A stretch of DNA of 64,000 nt from Ulva prolifera. Its lineage: Eukaryota; Chlorophyta; Ulvophyceae; Ulvales; Ulvaceae. The notes beneath the pieces were generated by a model, which saw only the letters and a list, made by a program, of their open reading frames with translations, did no database searches and was not told the DNA's origin. Positions 25,661 to 35,877 of the stretch are shown here, piece by piece. The position numbers and the translations under genes were made by a program. The number at the start of each line of letters is the position of its first letter. Positions within the stretch are counted from its first letter, which is position 1. The stretch spans positions 3,906,001-3,970,000 of the forward strand of contig CM041196.1 in NCBI GenBank assembly GCA_023078555.1, written 5' to 3'.

Positions 25661-25884
25661 AGAGTGGCCATTCCGCGAATGGCCACTCTAGCGGGGTTAC
25701 GTCATCATGCTCCAGGTAAGGCGTGCGCTCGTCCTCCTGGACGCGAATACATGTGATGATCCAGAGTGGCCATTCGCCGAATGGCCACTCTGACGGGGTG
25801 ACGTCATCGTAAGGCGTGCGCTCGTCCTCCTAGACGCGAATGCATGCGCTGGTCCAGAGTGGCCATTCGCCGAATGGCCACTCT
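25661..25884. repeat. Three tandem copies of a 29-bp perfect hairpin
   Basis: AGAGTGGCCATTC, a 3-bp loop, then GAATGGCCACTCT occurs at 25661-25689, 25763-25791 and 25856-25884. The 13-bp arms are perfect in all copies and the loops vary. The flanks are also repeated (GACGCGAATGCATG and CGTGCGCTCGTCCTCC), so the real unit is about 93-102 bp. It lies upstream of the plus-strand gene. It could be a protein-binding palindrome or an RNA hairpin. Confidence 0.9.
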
Positions 25885-26125
25885 GACGGGGTGCTGTCAT
25901 CGTGCTCCGCGGGAGTGCGCAGGTGCCGTTGCAATCGGGGCGTCGCGCTGCATGAAATGTACGAATGGAGGATTGTGTGTCTGATACGGTTAATCGCTGG
26001 CGGTCGTAGCTTACCTGGCATCGCAATTCGATACGGTCGAAGTGACTTGGAACTCCGTTGCAGATCTGCGCATCTCGTCACCAGTGACCGCTTTCGCTAG
26101 TAGTATATTGACATACGTATTAGCG

Positions 26126-28320
26126 ATGGATCCACGCGTTGCAGCACTGGTCGCAGGACTGCCAAGTACCCAGCATGGGCTGACTTCTGCGCGCAGCGGA
26201 GACTGGCTTGTCGGTCGCATGCGCACTAGCCGAATCCCAGTAGTGGGTAGTTTGATTTCTAGAGACGGGCGTTTCAGTGACCGAGCCCGCGTCGGCACCA
26301 ATAGCGGTCCAGCAAGCGGGCCTGGGGTGGCTGTGTGGTGGGGCCTTGGGGAGGTCCTGCGAGACAACGTGGTGGTAAGCCGGGGGAGTGAGCTGGAAAC
26401 GGCCAAGGGAGTGGCCGTTACTACCTTTCTCGTGCTCTCCGGCTGGCTCCACGAGCAGGATATGTTCGTGTCCTCGTGGGAGGGCAAAGGGAGGACCCCT
26501 GCTGGGTGCACGGAACCCCTGCGGTGGAGGCCACTGCTGGGAACGAAGGAGGTGTGTGCCTCCTGGTGGGCTGGTGGTACAACTGCTGACCACGCTCTAC
26601 TGCAACTGCCTGTTTACTGCGGAGGGGCGTAGCCTGACTATGCAGTGGGTTCAGTAGTCAGTGCACCCAGCTATGCAGCATAAGGTCACGGGCCACGTCT
26701 CTGAGTCAGGATTCCCCAAGACTACAGTCACGGAGGAGCGAGATCCGGACCTCGCCGAGCGGTTCGATATCCCACATGCGAAGGTTGGGGAGAAGCGCAA
26801 AGCCGCTGACCCCCCGCCTCCTGACGGTGTGCTCACTCCCCGTCTGCTGCCCTTTTTTTGGGAGTCATGCAGTCCGTGTCCACCGCGGGCGTGCCAAATG
26901 CCACCGCGTCCATGCATAAGGTCCACATGTGTTCTTGGGCGTGTCCCAGAGGTGATAGAAGGGGCCCGCTACAAGAGGTGTCGGTGCAGTTTTCTATTGC
27001 CCCACCCCCCGGCACGTCGTGTGGGCATGGGCTTCTTTCATGTCTGGCCTCTCCCCGCATCGTGTCAAACTGTGGACTGCCGGAAAGCGGACACCCGCGG
27101 CGGGGGGGGCCGGGTCCGCTAGGAGCAAGGAGAGACCAACCTCCAACCTCCCTGACGGCCTCAACCCTCTGGTGGCGTGGGTGTTGTATGAAAACGCCCA
27201 CTACGAAAGTCTGGAGGGCTTCATTGAAAAGAAGCTCGAACCTTCTCAGGCAATAGCGCGGCACATTGGGGACCGGTGTCACGCGCTGCTGGCCAACACA
27301 AATGGGGTCCCCTCCCAGGTGGTGTACCAACTGACGTCGGGCGCGTCGGTACTAGCGGACATGCACGTCTGGCACTCGGACCTCATCGAGGCGTTCGTGC
27401 GTTCCTGATGTTTTCTATGATTCCGGTGTGGTCAGGCATGGCTGCCTGTTTGTTTGTGCGTTGTCTGGCTCGGCAGTGCATTCTTTCCACCACGCATGCA
27501 TGAGTGTGGCTAGGCGGCCTCTGATTCCTCCTACACCTCAAGCCTGCCCAGTCACAGTCCTGTGAACGATGAGTGTAACATGCCTCAGATCGTGCAGGAT
27601 ATGAAGTTCCTCGGCGAATTCGTCACCACCCTATACAATCTAGCCCCCTGGGTGTTGGCGTATGCGGCGGAGCATCCGTTGATGGATTGGTCAGAGGTGC
27701 GAGTCGCCACTGTACAGAACATGTTCAGAACATCCCTTGGGCGGCGTGACACTGTGGTGCTACTTGGCCTAACCCCCCATGTCGTTCACTCCTGGGTCCG
27801 GCCGTGCAGGGAGACAGGGTAGCCCGAGCCCTCCGTCCGGCGTGGCTTTATGTCAAGTCATTCTACTCCCACATCATGGGAGCATGTTCAGGGCTGCGGT
27901 CGTCTACACAGGACCTGGCGGCTTTCGCCAGTAGCGGGGTCCACCTCTTTATGCATGCGTATGTGCGCCTCGTTGCTACAGCAATGACAGGCAACCCTGG
28001 GGCGCCTGACCTAGAAAGGCGGGGTGGAGAGGACATCCCGGCGCTGGAGCCCAGTCTCCTTGATCCCGCCTTTGCCGCCATCTTGGTGTGCACGGTCAAT
28101 CACAGCTGTGCGTCGCCAGCCTGTCATGTACACCTGTATATGGAGCTATAGTGTCCTGTTGTATCCCCCCGGGTGGGTCAACACTACGCTTTGCAGTCAG
28201 TGTGAACGCCTGAACCCCGCGGTGCATGCAGGCTTGGTGAAATCGGGGTACGGTCTGCCTGTCAAGAGGTTGGCTGATGCGCTGATTCCATTGTGCCCGC
28301 CCCACACGATCTGGCACTAG
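26126..28320 (+). CDS. Plus-strand gene of inner CACTA, 5' and middle exons (function unknown)
   Basis: A first exon is plausible at 26126-26374: ATG at 26126, 83 in-frame codons, then G|GTAAGC. A second can start at 26679 after CTATGCAG, in phase 0, and reads a charged sequence (KTTVTEERDPDLAERFD). Further protein-like open stretches are about 27050-27399 (containing LPDGLNPLVAWVLYENAHYE), 27587-27800 (IVQDMKFLGEFVTTLYN), 27810-28095 (LRPAWLYVKSFYSHIMGACS) and 28224-28318. These lie in different frames and are separated by GT...AG-like borders, so the exact exon joins are uncertain. No known domain or DDE triad was recognised. It may be one gene with 28329-30084. Its position next to the left end of the transposon suggests a transposon-encoded protein. 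Confidence 0.45.
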
Positions 28321-28328
28321 GCGCTCAG

Positions 28329-30084
28329 GAGCTGGCGGCACCTGGCCGTGGCGCAAACAGTCCCCGCTGCGAGCAGTTCAGGCAATCCCGTCTCCACGCC
28401 CGCCGTTCGCCTGAGGCCAGTGACGTTCCCGGATATCAAGGACTGGGATTACGCCGGCGCTGAAGAACTCGCCAAGCAGTCCATCGCCAAAGGGATGCAG
28501 AGTCCAGCCTGCTACAGGTGCATACCCCTGCGATGTCTGGCCCTACGGCTGGTTGTCATCTACATCAGAACCTGCTACACGGACGTAATGTCATAGGCGA
28601 ACACTGCTGTGGCCACCTCCTATTCTTGTATCAATTGCTCCATCTTACCTGCTGCAAGTGTGAGTAGTGCAACAGAGCATGCATGTGCCCTGTGACTCGC
28701 GCCGTGCGCTGCGTGGTGCGCGGCCTTACCGGCTATGGTTCGCAGGGAGGAGCTCCTCAACATCCCCGACGGCATCCTCGCCACCCTCCCCGTGGGTTGC
28801 CGGCAGCCCCCTGTGGCTGCGGCCCAGGCGCCCCCTGGGACAGGGGGTGCCAATGCAGCCCGTGCCCGCGGCCACCACCAGCGTCGGGCAAGTGGGAAGA
28901 GCTCGGCGGCAAAATCACGCGATAAGGCGCTGCTGCTGCGAAAGTGCGGCATTCCAGCACCCCTGAACACGGGCACTGCCGCCGCGGGTACCAACACCGG
29001 CGACAGCGCCACACAGGGTTCCGGTGACGCGGCAAGCCCCGCCCGCCCAGCTCCACCCAGCAGGCTGGGTGAATTAGCAGCGCCTGTGGGGGGTGCGCCT
29101 GCGTCGGGGGGCGTGAACCCGGGGGACTCATCAGCGCCTGTGGGGGGTGCGCCTGCGTCGGGGGGGCTGAACCTGGGGGCATCAGCAGCGCATGTGGGGG
29201 GTGCGCCTGCGTTGGGGGGGCTCAACCCGGGGGACTCGTCAGCGCCTGTGGGGGGTGCGCCTGCGTCGGGGGGGCTGAACCTGGGGGCATCAGCGGCGCA
29301 TGTGGGGGGTGCGCCTGTGTCGGGGGCCCTGAACCCGGGGGACTCGTCAGCGCCTGCGGGGGGTGGGCCTGCGTTGGGGGGGCTGGCCCCCCCCGAGGCA
29401 GTCACCGTGGGCCCACGTGGCACCTCTGCGGCCACGCATGCAAAGGCACAGGAACCCCTCCCCACCGCCCAGCCGCCTGCGGGTGCCGGAGATAGATCAG
29501 GGTTCGGTCTGGGCGGTGCCGAGGACATCGCCGGGTTCGCCGAACCCCTTGCTGACGCCTTGTTCCTCGACTACGAAGAGATGTTCGGTCATCATGCTTC
29601 TGATGACGATTCGGAGCCTGCGGATTCGGCTGACATCTCGGTAGATGAGGACGACCTGCCAACATCTGATCCAGAGGTTAGGCCATCCCAGCTGTACTAC
29701 CTGCAGGACACTGCTGGCTCGGTGCAGCTCACCGTGGCAGAGTCTCCAGCTGCACAGCAGACCACAGTTCAACTGTCCGCCACCTTCGCCACGCCCGCGG
29801 GACCTGGTTTCGGGCGAGCTGCTCAGTTGCGGCTCATTGTCGTGGCATGCGACTTAATGATGCTGAGCAACCCTCGTCTGCGTGAGGATGATGACGACCG
29901 CCTGCTACGCGTCATGGCCCTCATTTCGGCGTACGGGCTGGAGCCTGACAATGCCACTGTAGCAGAGGTTGTGGCACTGATCCGGCAGGTATGCTCCGTA
30001 TTGAGGTTGCCTCTCGTCCCGAGCTTGGCTGTTGCCCAGGCCCTCCCTGTCCCCTTGTGGCCACTCTTGCGTCCTGCCCCCTAA
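28329..30084 (+). CDS. Plus-strand gene of inner CACTA, last two exons (repeat-rich, acidic protein)
   Basis: The open segment 28329-28517 (contains FPDIKDWDYAGAEELAKQS) ends at ACAG|GTGCAT. A 228-bp intron ends at GGTTCGCAG, and the frame continues from 28746 to a TAA at 30084. The reading frame is kept across this intron. The last exon has a basic stretch (RARGHHQRRASGK), then six tandem 18-residue Pro/Gly/Ala repeats of type SAPVGGAPASGGLNPGDS (54-bp DNA repeat, about 29080-29400), then an acidic patch (SDDDSEPADSADISVDEDD), then a helical C-terminus rich in Leu and Ala. If the intron is not used, an ATG at 28735 would give a 449-residue protein. Function is unknown; basic plus acidic low-complexity tracts would suit a DNA- or protein-binding transposon accessory factor. 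Confidence 0.6.
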
Positions 30085-30205
30085 TCCCATTTCATTATTA
30101 GTAGCTGCTCACCGTGCAGGGACGCAACGTTGCCGAGTGAAGCCGGACCACGAAGGGGGGCTGCTATGAGGAGTGCTGGAGTGCGGATTAGAGTGGGGTT
30201 GGAGT

Positions 30206-30236
<31 letters not shown>
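30206..30236. repeat. 31-base G homopolymer
   Basis: An unbroken run of G. It lies in the gap between the convergent plus-strand gene (ends 30084) and minus-strand gene (ends 30907). The exact length may be a sequencing or assembly estimate. It could form a G-quadruplex and slow polymerases. Confidence 0.9.
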
Positions 30237-30238
<2 letters not shown>

Positions 30239-30906
30239 GCTTTCCGTAGAATAGTGACTCTGAATCCTAGTAATGCGAACGATTAATGAGTAGCACGTAC
30301 AACAACGAGCAACATCAGCATCTCATGTGCCATTACACGTGTACATGTAAACAGACGGAAGGTTGTCACGCCTCAGTGCACTTTCTTAACACAGGTGGAT
30401 GTGGCCTTTCGTCGCAGCAGACACACTAATAGTATACAGCTACCCAACACTGCACTACAACATCAACGCCGACGGACGCCTGTGGCCACAGTGACACTAT
30501 CGCATGACTGCTATGGCGTGCCGTGGTGTCCCGCCACCTGGTAGCCGCCCCCTGGGAGCCTCCTGCGCCAGTCCCCCCCCCTAGCAAGTTCCCGCCCCAC
30601 CTGCCAGCTAGTACAATGGGCAACCCTGATGCGAATACCCGCCGACCAGGCGCACAGCGGGCGGTGCATTAGAACCGCACGGCTACCGCCCCCGCACGCC
30701 ATGCGGGGATACTCAGATCCGCTTTTTCAGCGGAACGGCCATCAGCTTGTTGTACTGTTGACTCAGGGTTGCCACCAGTGGCTGCACCTTATTCATGAAG
30801 GCGTCGTACCCCGCCTGAAGGTACCAGTCCCTGCATAGTACCGGTATCATGTAGGAGTTGTGCCGTCTACGGTGGGGTGGGGGCGAGACCAGCGCCTATG
30901 CGATGA
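30237..30906. other. Intergenic gap between convergent genes
   Basis: No supported coding is seen. This would hold the 3' ends of both transcripts. No clear polyadenylation signal could be assigned. Confidence 0.5.
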
Positions 30907-33900
30907 CTAGACATAGCCTGCAGGGGCGGGCAAATGACCAACTCGCCAGAGGAGTGGAGGGGCAACGGTGGTGATAACAAGGAGATTGTGTAGCGCATAC
31001 CTCAACTCATCTGCAGACATGTCTGCAAACGGCGGGGTCCGCAGGTGGCGGTCCCATCGTGCATCAGCTAGGATGTTGGTGCCGTCTTCGGCGGATATAC
31101 CCACTAGCTGGTCCCCCGCCCTCCCGCCACGGTGCCATTCTTGCAAGAGGGCCCGTGTAAGCAGGATGCGGTACAGCACCGCATGCTGCACTCTCAGGCG
31201 GGTGATGCGCCGCAGTACCCTACGAGTAGCCTCCACCCCGTGGAGGTCACTGGAAAATAGGTCCCCCTCCTCTTGTCGCATTTCACGGACGACCTGGCAG
31301 ACGGCATCGGCGAACCCCGCAATCATGGCCGTTTGCTTGCTGGGGGGCTCCACCGACCTGTACTCCACCGAGCACTGATGTAGGTGGCACGCAGGGTCGT
31401 GTCAACGGCGAAAACTCAAGTCAATGCTATGACAGGGTGTGGTTATGACAGGGCCCGAGGGGATGAAGGCTGGAGGGCGGGACGGGTGGAACAAGGGAAG
31501 CAGGCCGGCGCCATGCGGTGGATCGCATGGCACCCCGTCAGCGGGTGACAGCAATGGGGTAACCGCAAGTTCAAGATACCAGTGCCCGGTGAGAATCGCA
31601 CCTTAGTCAACTTCAGAGTGATCCTCGCTGTGGAAGCGGGTGGCCTGGTGCCCAAACGCATGTTTTGACGCCGTCCCGTCACTGCCCCCCTAGTCCCCGA
31701 CTTAGTTGGGGGATCCGCTGGCAAGGAGGTGGCGGGTGCCTTGCCCTCCGGGTTGTCAAGCGCCATGCACAGCGCCGCACTCAGCACTGCCTGGATCCGC
31801 TCGGCATTGCCGGCGCCGGCGTCCATCAAGCTGTCAAAGAACGACATGCTAGGGGCCTCGTCCTGCTGCAAGAGCCCTGCAACACGCCGACACCCTCAGT
31901 GGGCCCTTGCAGTGTACTCCCCACATGGGATGACCCGACGGGATCGACGAATCTAGAATATGATTCCCGTTGCAAAGTCAGATGAGTCGAGGGGGCGCAC
32001 GTGGCTGCCAGATGACGGCCAGTGCCCAGTGACCGTTCCGGGGGACTGGGACAAGAACGCATATCTGATCGAATATGTGAGCTCGGGCCATCCACCGCCC
32101 CAACCACCTACTGCGACTGTCAGACCAGGCTGCACCCGCATCCCCAGTACATACCCCGGCCAGGCTCATGCTAGGCAGTGAGATGACGCCCTGGCCTACC
32201 AGCTTCACACATCTGCTACAGGCGTAGTCTACGTGCGTCGAATCTAGCCAGGACGTGGGCCAGCCTCTTGCGAGGCTTGGCAGCCCCAAAACAACAGAAA
32301 CCCGTGCGTCCCCAAAATGCCCCAGCTCCACCGTCACGCCCCCCGGCACTGATGACGGCCCTGGCTCGTCGTCATCGGAGGAGCCCACATGCGTTGGGCC
32401 GCCCGCGTCACTGGACTGAGCAGGGGCTGGGTTACTCGCCCCCGGGCGGGTCGGCGACCACAGCTGCTTCAGTTTCCCCGGCGGCTTTGCAGGTATGTCC
32501 GTCACCCATGCCGGAGGGGTTACCGGAGGGTGAGCCAATAGTGAGGCCGAGAGGAGCCTAACGCCCTGACTGCCCCCCGGCGGAAGCGGGGCGACCTCGT
32601 CTGCCCCGGGCGACATGCCTGTGTGTGCGGTGGCCCCCCCTAGAGGGTTGGGGCTTGCGCCGGGGCCCTCCCCGGCGGCCGCAGTGGTGACCGGTACGTC
32701 CTGAGATGCAGGAGTTGGCTCGAGGTCACCTCCTGCGGGGGGGTCTGCAATGCCCCCCTCCCGAGCGTTGTGACCCTCCTCCGCCTGTGCCAGTGGCCGG
32801 GGGGGGGCCGCAGCTGTAGCAGCCACCCCCGGAAGCGGGGGTGGCAGACAGCCGGTGGTCCGGGACGGAGGAGATGCGGCCCTTGCAGGCCCTTCTGGCT
32901 GATCGGGCTCTGGCCGCACCGCCGGAGGGCGAGCCCCGACTGCTGTTGGCACTAATGCTGCCGGAGGCTCACGGCTGAGGATCTCCGCCACAGCCGCAGC
33001 ACCCCGCCGGGAGCCACCCCGTGCACTGAAACGTACTTGCGCAGGCTGTTGATGGGTGTTACTGCGCGACCCACGCCCTGCAACCTGTGCCACTGCCCCT
33101 CGTGCCCCCACCCCCCTAAGCCGCTTCGGGGCATGTCTGCCACGTCCCAGCTTTCCACCACCCCTGAACGCGCTGTCACCGCTGGACTCCGCCCAGGGTA
33201 AAGGATCGACCCCCCCCACGCCCGGGGATGTGGCGGCGTCGATGCCCCCCTCCGGAGCGGGGTCATCCGCAGCCCCCCCGCCGTCGGGCTGTAAGGGAGC
33301 GACCGACCCCACTCCCGACGAGGTGGCGGCGTTGATGTCCCCATCCGGAGGGGTGTCATCATCAGCCCCCCCCACATCGAGCTGTAAGGCCAACAATGGC
33401 GCCTGCAGAGGGGCCACAGGCACCTCTGACAGTGGCCAAATGGGATTGGGCTGTCGCGGCGCCTCCCTCTCCCGATCTAGCCACTGGCTAATCGCCTCGG
33501 TCCCGCTCGTGCCCAGCACACGCTGGAGCAGGCCGCCAACATCCTCCGCCACCCCCGCTCCGGATTGACAAGCTCTGTACAGTACGATCTCCTCGGGCCC
33601 GCCGGGATACACCGTACAGACCGCGCGCTCGACCGCGACGAGCCGGATGTCGTGCCATAGAGAATGCATCTTCTTCTCGACGACCGCTGCGTGGTTTGCG
33701 GCGTGGGCTACCTGGACGCCTTCCTTCATCGCCCGAATCGAGTCCAGATAATCATCCAGACCATCTCCCCCGGCATCGAGAATAAACCCCACCATGGTGA
33801 TGTCAACCGTGGTCAGGATATACGAGTTTCCCATTAGATCTAGTGGGAACCCCGGATCCCTGCTACAGATAGTGAGAACCGGGATCGGTTGACCTGGCGT

Positions 33901-34083
33901 CCATTTCCCCTTGAGGGCCGTTTTCACGAATCTATAGAACGACGACTCGTATGAATTTCTACTTTCTAATGTCGCAATCAAGGTCCTCAGGTCCCCGTCT
34001 GAAATCATCCTGTCTAACCAATTCGGGGATGTAAGCAGTCGGGCGTGTTGTACCAATCGTATCGCGTCGCTGTCATCCAGCAT
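30907..34083 (-). CDS. C48/Ulp1-like protein of inner CACTA, three exons
   Basis: Proposed exons are 32001-34083, 31602-31876 and 30907-31374 (introns of 124 and 227 bp; borders C|GTGCGC...TTGCAG and AAG|GTGCGA...ATCAG). The joins keep frame and total 2826 nt, or 941 residues. The N-terminal ~225 residues look globular (start MLDDSDAIRLVQHARLL). Next is a long Pro/Ala/Gly low-complexity linker, then a C-terminal module with Ulp1-type signatures: SWLDSTHVDYACSRCV, then NGHWALAVI (His at about residue 685), then SMSFFDSLMD (Asp about 20 residues on). The expected Cys-Gly block is not evident; the matching place reads KQTAMIAGFADAV, so the enzyme may be inactive or the last exon join wrong. SUMO- or ubiquitin-like deconjugation is the family role. 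The ATG at 34083 follows an AT-rich leader. Confidence 0.6.
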
Positions 34084-34135
34084 GTATTACATTTAACTAT
34101 TAACATATCTTTAATCGAACCGCAGTGCCGGTATC
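34084..34135 (-). promoter_or_regulatory. AT-rich leader upstream of the Ulp1-like gene
   Basis: Read on the minus strand, the 50 bases before the ATG contain AAAGATATGTTAATAG and TTAAATGTAATAC, sharply AT-rich in GC-rich surroundings. It could be a core promoter or 5' UTR; no exact TATA box is claimed. Confidence 0.3.
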
Positions 34136-34331
34136 ATGATGTCGGAGCCGGCGCCGATGCTCGAAGCAGGTGCGAAAGTGGCTACACGCGCTCCACGTCT
34201 GGCGAATGACTGTTGGCTGCTGCCGATAATGCACCGGTGGCCATACAGTGCCGGAGACTGGGCGCCAACTTATCTGCTGTAGCAGGTGCCGTATTGGTAT
34301 CAAGAAGAGAGCACCCGATGACCCCAGCGCT

Positions 34332-35217
34332 TTACACAGTTCGGCCAGAAGCCTTGTTCGCAGTGGCCCAATACTGCACATTTTGTGCACCCCTCCGGAC
34401 TGGAACTAACTGGCATGGAACTGCGTCCAAGTCTACGACGTATCTGCCGGCATATGCCCGAGACCCCCTGTTTGCACCCGCCACACCGAAAAACTCAGGG
34501 GGGCGTTTCAACACGGGATCTGGGGCGCGGGCTCCCGGGGTGGCTGGCAAGGTGCAATTATACAGATCAGCAACCCCCAGGTACAATGGGTTTGGTTTTG
34601 CAACACATGACACGCAACACACGCCATCCCGGGGCTGCAGACACGCCCTCGTGAAATACTGCAGTTCCCCGACGAAATACGTCACTGTCCCGCCACCCCC
34701 GTCCCCGTCCCCCCCAATGAGGTACCTCAAGAGGCACCACTTGTTGTCTTTCTTCCCTTGCGTACACTGTTGCGCGCAGCTGAACATGTCTGCAACGCGG
34801 GATTGCATCTGGTGGAACTTCATAAGTGTCACTGTGCCCTCACGGCGAGCCTCATCAACAGTGCCATCCACCTTCAGGCCCAGAGCTCGGTGGATGGCCG
34901 CGCGACGTGCATATCCAACCCCCAGGCGACGGTGAGTTGGCCAGCCCTCATCCTGTAGGGAATCCTGATGGAAGAGGAGGTACGGCAACCCTGTCAGCTC
35001 ATCTCCCACGAAGTCAAGGGGGAGGACCTCTGCAGCCTCAGACTGGGCAGGAGCCCTGCCCACCCCGACGACCCTGCCGGTGATCCGGTCGCTGTCAACT
35101 GATTGATCCCCGTCAGCGGATCTTCCATTGCGAGTTCGTGCCCGCCGGCGTTTTTCCGTCGCTATGGCATCCGACAGTGAGGTCATGGCAGCAGGCAGTG
35201 AAGCTGCATCATGTAGC
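34332..35217 (-). CDS. Transposon-type protein of inner CACTA, 3' part (split by Copia)
   Basis: The minus-strand frame is open from the Copia insertion site down to a TAA at 34332. It reads through MTSLSDAIATEKRRRARTRN, a polar linker, LDFVGDELTGLPYLLFHQD, VTLMKFHQMQSRVADMFSC, then VTYFVGELQYFTRACL and a Cys-containing region (GVCCVSCVAKPNPLYLGVAD). The FVGELQYF block recalls the region that follows DUF4218-like domains in CACTA-type transposon proteins; this is a weak resemblance by eye. The frame matches that of 41803-42130 on the far side of the Copia element, so both look like parts of one gene. Confidence 0.55.
35213..35217. other. Target-site duplication GTAGC, left copy (Copia)
   Basis: GTAGC before the 5' LTR and again at 41803-41807 after the 3' LTR. 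Five-bp duplications are normal for Copia integrase. Confidence 0.95.
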
Positions 35218-35572
35218 TGTCACAATGCATGAGCCTGCGGGCAGCAGTGTGGTGACAGGTGCACCCATGCACGAACGATCCGCAGATCTAGTGTAGGGGT
35301 AAGCCGCCAGCTAGGATCGTCTCGATGTAGTGAGAGAGATCGTGCGAGGGTTTCCCGCCGTAATCTTGAGTGTTGAGTGTTCAGTGTGCATATAAGCATG
35401 TGCACACTGAGATCTGTAACCATTCTCATTACTGTCTTACGGTATTAGCACTCTCCTTTCAGCATCTCTCGGTTCTACCTCTGTGCGCAGCAGGTACGAG
35501 ATGCTGGCTGTCCTGACCTGACTTGAACGAGGACTGCGCGTCCGCCCTGCACGTATGATAGCTTTTCTGACA
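35218..35572 (+). repeat. 5' LTR of Copia element
   Basis: 355 bp, TGTCA...TGACA. A TATAAGCATG box at about 35391 is a plausible core promoter, placing transcription start in the middle of the LTR. Confidence 0.96.
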
Positions 35573-35590
35573 TGGTATCGATGAAGTTAG
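35573..35590 (+). other. Primer-binding-site candidate
   Basis: TGGTATCGATGAAG follows the LTR directly. TGGTATC is the usual start of an initiator-Met tRNA-complementary site in plant Copia elements; the match beyond that is partial. Confidence 0.6.
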
Positions 35591-35877
35591 CGCTATGTCT
35601 GTCTATGGTCTTGTTCAGGAAGCCGTCGGCCAATGTCTGCGCGCAGACACGGCGGGCATTCCACTGTTCTGCCGGCGCTCAGACTGCGGTCAAAAGCGCA
35701 GGCATCATTTAGCTCTCTCGTAGCATATTGTTGTTAGACACAATTCGAGAAGCTTGTTTTAATGATCAGCGCTGAGAAAAGCGAACGCGTTCGCTTGTTC
35801 TCTCAACCTGTTTGCTTGCGAGCAATCCCACTGGTTAGTTGCTGCGCGCGACAAACAACCATCTGTCCTGATGCAGG

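Noticed and set aside
31443-31601. GHWYLELAV string near 31570-31590 (minus) as a second protease His-Trp block
   Set aside because: It lies in the proposed intron in another frame and is not followed by a fitting Asp block, so it is probably chance.
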